This document shows positions 1 through 4,935 of a stretch of DNA of 5,436 bases, in pieces. The DNA is from Candidatus Bathyarchaeota archaeon. Lineage in GTDB: Archaea > Thermoproteota > Bathyarchaeia > 40CM-2-53-6 > FEN-987. Location: the NCBI GenBank assembly GCA_003152955.1, contig PMBQ01000117.1:1-5436 (forward strand). The letters are read 5' to 3'. Each line of letters opens with the position of its first letter. Position 1 is the stretch's first letter. The translations under genes were made by a program, and so were the position numbers. Below the pieces are notes generated by a model. It worked only from the letters and a program-made list of their open reading frames with translations. It had not been told where the DNA came from and did not search any database.

Positions 1-374
1 ACTGGCAGGATCGGGGGTGGTCAAATGACGCGAGAATCAATACGACCTCCCTCATCTACTATCCCTCACCCCAAGCCCAAGTGAGCGACCCTATTCCCAT
101 CGCTGGAGTAGCCTTCGCTGGGGATAGAGGAATCAGCAAAGTTGAGGTAAGCGTTGACGGCGGAAGAACTTGGAATCTTGCCACACTAAAGGCGCCGCGT
201 TCACCGTACTCATGGGTACTCTGGGCTTACGCGTGGACACCGACAAACAAGGGCAGCACGACAGTAACAGTCAGGGCCTACGATGGTGCGGGAACCGTTC
301 AGAATGCTTTAGCGGAGCAGTCTTTCCCAAACGGCGCATCAGGTCTGCACTCCATACAAGTGACGGTTACATAG
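1..374 (+). CDS. Sulfite-oxidase-type molybdopterin oxidoreductase, C-terminal dimerisation domain (5' partial)
   Basis: The frame beginning at base 3 is open from the window edge to a TAG at 372-374, so this is the last 123 residues of a longer protein. The GTG at 81 is internal: the homologous sequence continues upstream of it (W-S-N-D-A-R-I-N-T). The block G-D-R-G-I-S-K-V-E-V-S-V-D-G-G-R-T-W, then W-x-x-W-x-Y-x-W, then T-V-R-A-Y-D-G-x-G and a final F-P-N-G-A-S-G-L-H, is the immunoglobulin-like dimerisation domain of the sulfite oxidase family. The Mo-binding domain with the ligand cysteine lies outside the window, so the substrate (sulfite or another oxyanion or sulfoxide) cannot be decided. 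Such enzymes usually act outside the cytoplasmic membrane and pass electrons to cytochromes or cupredoxins. The family call is firm and the substrate is unknown. It converges on the minus-strand membrane-protein gene with a 78-base gap. Confidence 0.88.
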   Translation, partial: WQDRGWSNDARINTTSLIYYPSPQAQVSDPIPIAGVAFAGDRGISKVEVSVDGGRTWNLATLKAPRSPYSWVLWAYAWTPTNKGSTTVTVRAYDGAGTVQNALAEQSFPNGASGLHSIQVTVT

Positions 375-388
375 CATTTCAAACAGTA

Positions 389-393
389 TTTTT
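389..393 (+). terminator. Possible T-tract terminator after the Mo-enzyme gene
   Basis: A run of five T lies 14 bases after the TAG of the Mo-oxidoreductase gene, in the 78-base gap between two convergent genes. Archaeal termination often needs only a T tract in the non-template strand. There is no convincing stem before it, and five T is short, so the call is weak. Confidence 0.25.
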
Positions 394-452
394 CGAAGTG
401 GGCTGTCAGCGGGGCAGCAGATTTCTGATCTAGGCTTTCGCGGATCTCGGCG

Positions 453-917
453 TCAGATAATTGCTTGAAAGAACGGGTAGAACTGGACCGCTAGTACGAT
501 TAGGATAATGAGTTCCACAGTGTCAAACAGTAGAACACCCGTGACGCGCCGAGTTGTCAACATCCGCGGAAGATCCCCTCCTTTCTTACTCAGCAACGCC
601 TGCAATGCCGTAAGGTGAATCACTCCCAGCAATGCGATAAGTGTCAGGAAAAGCAGATTCCCAGAAAAGAAGACTGCGAACGCTATCAGTAGGAGAAAGT
701 AGTAAACCATCTCAATCCCCAGCGCGCCGTTCAATATGAAAGACTTGGACGCACCACCGTTTGATGGGATGTTTCCGTCGCCGACTCGGGGCAAAGTTCC
801 GATGCGGAACCATTCGACGAAATGAAGGATGATAACAAAAGTAGTGGAAGCGAACACTCCGCTTCCTACCAGCGCCAATGTACTATCTACCACTGGTCGA
901 CACATCCCTGCGAACAT
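453..917 (-). CDS. Small four-helix membrane protein, putative membrane partner of the FrhB-like protein
   Basis: This 154-residue protein is not one I recognise. It has four strongly hydrophobic stretches at about residues 13-37, 62-84, 88-109 and 126-150. They are joined by a polar, glycine-rich loop (about 38-61), a very short turn near 85-87, and a basic loop (110-125, K-K-G-G-D ... T-T-R-R) that should be cytoplasmic. Polar residues sit inside or at the edges of the helices: H32 and E35 in helix 1, E69 in helix 2, H101 in helix 3, E135 in helix 4. They could serve a quinone or heme site, but that is inference. The ATG at 917 lies 8 bases after the TAA of the FrhB-like gene, so the two are almost certainly one transcript. 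A second Met at residue 5 is an alternative start. No clear Shine-Dalgarno is visible. The stop is TGA. Confidence 0.85.
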   Translation of the reverse strand: MFAGMCRPVVDSTLALVGSGVFASTTFVIILHFVEWFRIGTLPRVGDGNIPSNGGASKSFILNGALGIEMVYYFLLLIAFAVFFSGNLLFLTLIALLGVIHLTALQALLSKKGGDLPRMLTTRRVTGVLLFDTVELIILIVLAVQFYPFFQAII

Positions 918-925
918 GATCGGGT

Positions 926-2137
926 TTAGTTTGATTTTGGAGCTGAAGCTATTTGCAGCAAATCCTGCTTCCGATGTTCTAAGAATCCTTCCCGTAATCC
1001 GCGTCTAAGGTAGTAGGCGTTGCGTTCACGTTTCTTCTTGTTGGAGATCTTGACGACGAACGGTAGACCCGGTTTGACTGTTTCAATGGGGACCGCCTCG
1101 ATGGCCTTTGACTTGACTGCGCTGTCAAAGAGTTTCTGACCTAGTTCCGAGCGCACGATCACGGTAGTCCATCCATCCTGTGAGCCGACTGCTCCAACGG
1201 ATATGTCCGCCAATTCAGCTACGTAGTCGATGCAATAGTGGCATGGGGGGCTCATGTACGGTTCCAGTTCCTTCGTCGGCACGTCGAGAACCATGTTTGC
1301 TCCAGCATAGGCTTTGAATCGGTTGCGTTTGATCACGGTCCTAGTAATCGTAGCTGGGTCGATGCCGTTCTTCTTCTGGAGAAACTCGGTCACCAGTTTA
1401 TCATGAGAGTACACCTTGGAGCAGAATAGCCCGATCGTCAGAACTGGACGGCCTCCTCTGATCCAAGAGCCACCGAACTTGATTGTGGCTTGCATTGATG
1501 TGTACATTCGCCATAGCCCTTGGAGTTCGCAGGGTAATGCAACGAGGCCCACCTTACCGTCTGGATAAGATGTGGCCGCATCAGATAAAACGCCTAGAAC
1601 GCCACCATGCGTATACTTCGAGCCTGCGGTGCGAATCAGGTCCGCAGCCGTATCACCTACAACCGGCACCGTCTTCAGGGTCATGCCGCTCCCGAGAACG
1701 AAAACTGAATTTGATTTTGTGAAGTCCGATGTCGCAAAGCAGTTGATCAATCCGATCTGAAGAGCGTGCGTCATCAGCGCTATGACGGTTCCACCGTCTT
1801 GTCCTGCACGCCAGATCTCCTCCTCCAAAGCCCTAGCTGAATAGACGTTCTTGTAAATGCCAAGCGATTCCTCTTCGACCTTCCTAGTTCTTCCGAAAAG
1901 ATAGTATTCGATCTCATCCAGGGGTAACTCGAGTCTTGGGCAACTGTAATAGCAGACCTGGCACGCGGCGCACGGTCCTTTGATCACGGGCTCCTCGTTG
2001 ACATTGACATTCAAAACGTTGATCGGGCAAGACGCAACACAAGCGCCGCACATCATGCAATGGTTCGCGCGAACTACCTCGTTGAACAAGTGCCCCCAAA
2101 TCTTCGCGTTCTTCGGAGGAGACCATCCGCCAGTCAT
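926..2137 (-). CDS. FrhB/FdhB-family F420-type oxidoreductase beta subunit with two ferredoxin-like 4Fe-4S sites
   Basis: The 403-residue product starts with a double ferredoxin motif: C27-x2-C30-x2-C33-x3-C37-P and C56-x2-C59-x2-C62-x3-C66-P, giving two [4Fe-4S] clusters. The FrhB/FdhB domains follow, with D-G-G-T-V-I-A-L near 114-121, G-S-K-Y at 172-175, A-L-P-C203 at 200-203, L-F-C239 at 237-239, and the signature C299-H-Y-C302-I-D ... E-L-A-D-I-S-V-G ... G-W-T-T-V-I-V-R at 299-329. In the family this part binds FAD, another Fe-S cluster and coenzyme F420 and moves electrons between F420 and Fe-S clusters. The partner here is unknown: no hydrogenase, formate dehydrogenase or Fpo/Nuo genes are in the window. 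There is no signal or membrane helix, so it is cytoplasmic or peripheral, and the gene 8 bases downstream could anchor it. ATG 2137 is the first possible start after an upstream in-frame TAG (2168-2170). F420 specificity is inferred from family; a ferredoxin-linked role is possible. Confidence 0.92.
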   Translation of the reverse strand: MTGGWSPPKNAKIWGHLFNEVVRANHCMMCGACVASCPINVLNVNVNEEPVIKGPCAACQVCYYSCPRLELPLDEIEYYLFGRTRKVEEESLGIYKNVYSARALEEEIWRAGQDGGTVIALMTHALQIGLINCFATSDFTKSNSVFVLGSGMTLKTVPVVGDTAADLIRTAGSKYTHGGVLGVLSDAATSYPDGKVGLVALPCELQGLWRMYTSMQATIKFGGSWIRGGRPVLTIGLFCSKVYSHDKLVTEFLQKKNGIDPATITRTVIKRNRFKAYAGANMVLDVPTKELEPYMSPPCHYCIDYVAELADISVGAVGSQDGWTTVIVRSELGQKLFDSAVKSKAIEAVPIETVKPGLPFVVKISNKKKRERNAYYLRRGLREGFLEHRKQDLLQIASAPKSN

Positions 2138-2172
2138 GTGTTCTTCGCGACCTGGAAAGTCGTCTGGCTAGA

Positions 2173-2184
2173 ACCGCAAGCGGT
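2173..2184. repeat. Short inverted repeat next to the FrhB-like promoter
   Basis: ACCGC-AA-GCGGT has perfect 5-base arms with a 2-base spacer. It sits just downstream of the TATA-like box at 2187-2195 and upstream of the expected transcription start. A repressor bound there would block initiation, so an operator is plausible. A match of this length can also arise by chance. Confidence 0.45.
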
Positions 2185-2186
2185 GC

Positions 2187-2199
2187 ATATAGATACTTT
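2187..2199 (-). promoter_or_regulatory. TATA-like promoter of the FrhB-like / membrane-protein pair
   Basis: Read on the minus strand this is GAAAG followed by TATCTATAT, which resembles an archaeal BRE plus TATA box. Its centre is about 54 bases upstream of the ATG at 2137. With the usual 25 or so bases from box to start, the leader would be about 28 bases long. It implies that the pair can be transcribed independently of the cupredoxin gene. Confidence 0.5.
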
Positions 2200-2260
2200 C
2201 TTCTGTTCGTGAGCAGACCAACAAATCGCTCCCAATGCTTGCTATTTTTCCTAATGCGGA

Positions 2261-2276
2261 AGCCCAGAATTGGGCT
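2261..2276. repeat. Perfect hairpin-forming inverted repeat between cupredoxin and FrhB-like genes
   Basis: AGCCCA-GAAT-TGGGCT has 6-base arms and a 4-base loop, 48 bases after the cupredoxin stop codon and upstream of the next gene's TATA-like box. On the cupredoxin transcript it could fold at the 3' end as a stability or termination element. No T run follows it on the minus strand (the next run there is A5), so it is not a classical intrinsic terminator. Confidence 0.5.
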
Positions 2277-2324
2277 AAGTTCGCTAGAGCGTTTGTCGAC
2301 CGCTGGTTTCCTTTACAGTCGGTG

Positions 2325-2948
2325 CTACGTTCGGTCGCGTTTGATCAGTGCTACTAGCGCTAGCACGATAACGGCTTGCCATATGATGATGGGCGGGATA
2401 TTGGGAAGGGCGTTGCTGAACGTGTTGGTCACGAGGTTTCCCATGGATCTTGTCATGCCGAATAAGCCGCCACTTTGCACAATGAACGTCCCGTACATTC
2501 CCTTATTTGCATGGGTTAAGGGTTCTGTACTCATCTTGTCAAGACAGGCGTATACGTACGTTCCAGGCTGTCCCACAACAAATGTCCCTGTCTTCGACGT
2601 CCCGGCTGCAACATCCTCCACTGATCCGTTGGTAAAGGCGGGGTCGGGTTCTGTAGCGTTTTGGCCCCGCTGTAGGGCTGACGTATAATTATCGAAGTCT
2701 GACTGAGTGAGCATGAAGAATTCATGATCGTTCTTTGTCCCCCGGTTTTCCAAGACCAGTACGACTGTGTCGCCTGTTCTCACCGTGATCGTGGGATTGT
2801 TCCCACTCAAACCAGGAACAACGAAGAAGAAGTCATAGCTCTGCACCGTCATTTTTCTTGTCGTTGGTAGTGATTGTAGATAGGCCGCGTTAAACGCTAC
2901 TATCATGATTAGGATGATTGCGATGATGATTGCAGTTCTTCGAGCCAT
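2325..2948 (-). CDS. Membrane-anchored cupredoxin (type 1 copper protein)
   Basis: The 207-residue protein begins M-A-R-R and a hydrophobic helix (about 5-24), has a cupredoxin domain (about 33-158), and ends in a second helix (about 186-202) followed by K-R-D-R. Both ends should be cytoplasmic and the copper domain outside. Visible ligands are H75 (N-D-H-E-F), C135 (Y-V-Y-A-C), H146 and M151 (H-A-N-K-G-M-Y-G), the His-Cys-His-Met set of blue copper proteins. The family role is single-electron transfer between respiratory partners; the partners here are unknown. The C135-H146 spacing is ten residues, longer than the two to four of plastocyanin-like proteins and closer to the long loop of NirK nitrite reductases. 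Three sequons (N87-Y-T, N97-A-T, N107-G-S) cluster in one loop, as expected for an external glycosylated domain. ATG 2948 is fixed by an in-frame TGA at 2955-2957. The stop is TAG. Confidence 0.92.
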   Translation of the reverse strand: MARRTAIIIAIILIMIVAFNAAYLQSLPTTRKMTVQSYDFFFVVPGLSGNNPTITVRTGDTVVLVLENRGTKNDHEFFMLTQSDFDNYTSALQRGQNATEPDPAFTNGSVEDVAAGTSKTGTFVVGQPGTYVYACLDKMSTEPLTHANKGMYGTFIVQSGGLFGMTRSMGNLVTNTFSNALPNIPPIIIWQAVIVLALVALIKRDRT

Positions 2949-2978
2949 GCTCGCTCACGTAAACGGCGCTTGAAAGTC

Positions 2979-2990
2979 GTCATAAATAGA
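2979..2990 (-). promoter_or_regulatory. TATA-like promoter of the cupredoxin gene
   Basis: The minus strand reads TCTATTTATGAC, with the A/T-rich core about 37 bases upstream of the ATG at 2948. A start site about 25 bases downstream leaves a leader of roughly ten bases, which is common in archaea and fits the lack of a Shine-Dalgarno. Confidence 0.5.
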
Positions 2991-3025
2991 CCTGATGTTT
3001 TCAAAAACCAAGTATCGGATTCCCA

Positions 3026-3043
3026 GCTGTCTACAATGACAGC
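3026..3043. repeat. Perfect inverted repeat upstream of the cupredoxin promoter
   Basis: GCTGTC-TACAAT-GACAGC has 6-base arms and a 6-base spacer. It lies 36 bases upstream of the cupredoxin TATA-like box and 86 bases or more past the stop of the preceding gene. It could be an activator or regulator site for the cupredoxin, or a hairpin at the 3' end of the preceding transcript. A T5 run on the minus strand follows at 3003-3007. Confidence 0.45.
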
Positions 3044-3055
3044 CTCTGACACAAT

Positions 3056-3081
3056 CAGATCGGCGCGGATCAGACGATCTG
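3056..3081. repeat. Seven-base inverted repeat after the 199-residue protein gene
   Basis: CAGATCG at 3056-3062 is the exact reverse complement of CGATCTG at 3075-3081, with a 12-base spacer. It lies 48 bases past the TAA of the upstream gene and 12 bases from a second inverted repeat. As RNA, the two would form tandem stem-loops in the 181-base gap before the cupredoxin. A 3'-end element is the simplest reading. Confidence 0.45.
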
Positions 3082-3129
3082 GGTAGATTCGATCCTCGCA
3101 ACTCGTTGGTTCCTTCTTTATCCATGAAG

Positions 3130-3729
3130 TTACGCTGGTCGGAATCCAGCGAGTTCTGTGCCTCGCTTCACGACGGCCTCGTACAACTTCTCAAATCGTC
3201 CGTCAGTTAGCGAGTCTTCTAGATCCTGGTAAACAGTCAGATCGACCCCATAGACATCATTGTACTCTTCGTCAAGTAACCCACTGTCAAGTGGGTGACG
3301 GTCGAGCATGGCGTAGAACGTTGCCTTTTGAAGTATCGTAACGAACACGGTGGCCAGGGATCCTTTGTTAAGCAAGTCTTGGCGCTCACCCATGAAGGGG
3401 CAGTTCAGAAAACTCTTCACAGTGCACGATTTCTCTTGGGCGCTAAAGAGTTTCGAGTAAACCTGCGCTACGGTGTTTAGGAATTGGGAGTTGGTGAAGA
3501 GTGTTTCAGTTGTCTTCGTGACATCCGGTGAAGCACTTACGCGTTCTTTCGTTTGGTGCAGATCTATCTTTGCCTTTCGGGCTTCGTCAGCCCAGTGATC
3601 TTTCAACCAGAGAATACATGACCACTCGCATCTCTGCTCCAGCCTACTGTCGAGACGAAGTTGTGCACCGAAATCCGCGGCGAACGTCTCCGCCATTTGG
3701 GTTATCTGATCGTGAGGCAACAAACCCAT
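3130..3729 (-). CDS. Uncharacterised soluble protein with four cysteines
   Basis: I do not recognise this 199-residue protein. It appears mostly helical, with no signal peptide or membrane helix. It has four cysteines in two pairs: C34-E-W-S-C38 in an aromatic-rich helix (W36, W41, W46) and C102-x7-C110-P-F. They could bind a metal, an Fe-S cluster or heme, or form disulfides. The C-P-F element near the middle recalls the small-molecule-sensing V4R/methanogen output domains and the aminothiazoline hydrolase family, but the resemblance is too slight for a name. The end is acidic-aromatic (about 152-183), with Y156, Y160 and Y167. An in-frame TGA directly abuts ATG 3729, so this start is fixed on the 5' side. 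The gene follows pyrD by 57 bases on the same strand and could share its transcript, though it has its own A/T-rich upstream site. The stop is TAA. Confidence 0.75.
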   Translation of the reverse strand: MGLLPHDQITQMAETFAADFGAQLRLDSRLEQRCEWSCILWLKDHWADEARKAKIDLHQTKERVSASPDVTKTTETLFTNSQFLNTVAQVYSKLFSAQEKSCTVKSFLNCPFMGERQDLLNKGSLATVFVTILQKATFYAMLDRHPLDSGLLDEEYNDVYGVDLTVYQDLEDSLTDGRFEKLYEAVVKRGTELAGFRPA

Positions 3730-3742
3730 TCATCCTAGAATG

Positions 3743-3755
3743 TTGACTTTGTCAA
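3743..3755. repeat. Operator-like palindrome upstream of the 199-residue protein gene
   Basis: TTGAC-TTT-GTCAA has perfect 5-base arms around a 3-base centre, 14-26 bases upstream of the ATG at 3729. The size and position suit a dimeric helix-turn-helix regulator. A/T-rich TATA-like stretches (ATAATTTG about 3755-3762, GATTATGCA about 3767-3775) lie beside it. Confidence 0.45.
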
Positions 3756-3775
3756 ATTATCCTTTGTGCATAATC
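3755..3775 (-). promoter_or_regulatory. Weak TATA-like region for the 199-residue protein gene
   Basis: Two A/T-rich stretches on the minus strand, centred near 3758 and 3771, are 29 and 42 bases upstream of ATG 3729. Either would give a near-leaderless or short-leader transcript. Neither matches an archaeal TATA box well, so read-through from pyrD is an equally good explanation. Confidence 0.3.
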
Positions 3776-3786
3776 CTCTGCGCGCT

Positions 3787-4833
3787 TCAGCGTACGCCTG
3801 TGCCAATTATATCATTGAACGAATTCAGCTTGGATGTACGCATCATCTGGAGAAGTCCTCGGTTCAGTTTGGAGACTATTCCGGGTCCCTCGTAGATGAA
3901 GGCGGTGTAGAGTTGAATGGAAGAGGCGCCTGACTCGAAAGCTCGCCAGGCATTCATGCTCGAAGATATGCCGCCACAGGCGTTGATCGGAATCTTACCT
4001 CCAGTTTCAGAGTATACCTCTCCTACGATTCGGATCATGTCCTCGAAGATTGGTGGGCCACTGAGTCCACCCGTTCCAATGCTTGCTCGGGGTTCTGGGA
4101 TTCGTTTAGTGTTGATGGCCGTGATTCCATCGACCGCCCTCCTCACACACACTTCCACCAGGTCGAGTACGTTCTCACGCTCCTGTTCGTTGAAGTACGG
4201 CGGGATCTTAACCCAGATGGGTTTCCCAGGGCTCCTCACCGTTCCGATCTCTCCTAGGAGTTTGGAGAGTGTGGATGGTTCTTGGAAGATTCTGAGTCCC
4301 GCAGCGTTGGGCGAGCTTATGTTCAGCTCAACGGCGTCGGCGAAGGGTTCGACTTGGTGATAGCACTCAACGAACTCCTCCAGACCCAGTCCGGAAACGC
4401 TTACGATGAGCGGTCCTGCACGTTTGGTTCTTTCCTTTGAAAGATTCTTGCTAATCCGTTGAGCTCCAAGATTAGGCAGTCCCATCGAGTTGACAATTGA
4501 GTTCCCTGGGTATCGCCATATCGTCGGCTTAGGGTTACCTTCACGCTCCTTCAATGTGACAGTACCTAAAATGAGGTAGCCGAAGCCCAGCTGGAACAGC
4601 GCTCTTGACATTTCACAGTTCTTATCAAAGCCGGCGGCGAGTCCAACGGGGTTCGGTAATGTTAGGGAACCGAGTTTCACGTGAAGCCGTTCATCTTGAA
4701 CAGAAAAACGCCACCTGAGTAACTTCCAAAGCCAAGGTCGTTTAAAGAACCATTTAGCTATTGTATGCGCCGTTTCGGGGCCAGTGAGGAAGATTGTTGG
4801 TTTGGCTATAGACTTGTAGACGCTGAACTCCAA
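3787..4833 (-). CDS. pyrD: Dihydroorotate dehydrogenase, class 2 (quinone-type)
   Basis: This enzyme oxidises dihydroorotate to orotate in pyrimidine synthesis; class 2 members are membrane-associated and pass electrons to quinone. The 348-residue product has an N-terminal helical extension (about 1-45, with P-E-T-A-H and a W/R-rich stretch) typical of class 2 membrane and quinone binding. A TIM barrel follows: N-P-V-G-L-A-A-G-F-D-K71-N for FMN, G-T-V-T at 90-93, G-N-P-K-P at 99-103, N115-S-M-G-L-P-N121 for substrate, and N171-I-S-S174-P-N, where S174 matches the class 2 catalytic serine (cysteine in class 1). G-T-G-G-L-S-G at 253-259 and a C-terminal C-G-G-I ... Q-L-Y-T-A-F-I-Y-E-G-P phosphate loop complete the fold. 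After the fourth strand, V-S-V-S-G-L-G-L-E-E replaces the usual class 2 I-N-I-G-K-N and looks more like class 1. The start is TTG at 4833: only two codons separate it from an in-frame TAG, and the homologous N-terminus begins at once. The stop is TGA. Confidence 0.95.
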   Translation of the reverse strand: MEFSVYKSIAKPTIFLTGPETAHTIAKWFFKRPWLWKLLRWRFSVQDERLHVKLGSLTLPNPVGLAAGFDKNCEMSRALFQLGFGYLILGTVTLKEREGNPKPTIWRYPGNSIVNSMGLPNLGAQRISKNLSKERTKRAGPLIVSVSGLGLEEFVECYHQVEPFADAVELNISSPNAAGLRIFQEPSTLSKLLGEIGTVRSPGKPIWVKIPPYFNEQERENVLDLVEVCVRRAVDGITAINTKRIPEPRASIGTGGLSGPPIFEDMIRIVGEVYSETGGKIPINACGGISSSMNAWRAFESGASSIQLYTAFIYEGPGIVSKLNRGLLQMMRTSKLNSFNDIIGTGVR

Positions 4834-4889
4834 GGGACACTACTCACGTTCTCAAACGAGGACGGTCCGTGATGGTGCCATTTCACCGG

Positions 4890-4900
4890 TAAATATCTAT
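4890..4900 (-). promoter_or_regulatory. TATA-like promoter of pyrD
   Basis: The minus strand reads ATAGATATTTA in the 102-base gap between the CBS remnant and pyrD. Its centre is about 62 bases upstream of the TTG start, giving a predicted leader near 36 bases. It is the only A/T-rich block in this gap. Confidence 0.5.
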
Positions 4901-4935
4901 CCAACTGCGATGGTTGAACGCGGAAGTCTGCGGAG

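Noticed and set aside
170..433. Plus-strand open frame of 87 codons running past the Mo-enzyme stop
   Set aside because: It overlaps the conserved dimerisation domain in a different frame and has no recognisable features.
1914..2126. Minus-strand open frame of 70 codons in another frame
   Set aside because: It is an out-of-frame shadow of the Cys-rich N-terminus of the FrhB-like gene.
2209..2688. Plus-strand open frame of 159 codons
   Set aside because: It is antisense to most of the well-supported cupredoxin gene and its translation shows no coherent domain.
3917..4360. Plus-strand open frame of 147 codons
   Set aside because: It lies entirely antisense within pyrD, whose motifs fully explain the region.
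4874..4887. GGTG/CACC inverted repeat near the pyrD promoter
   Set aside because: Four-base arms with a six-base spacer are too short to distinguish from chance.
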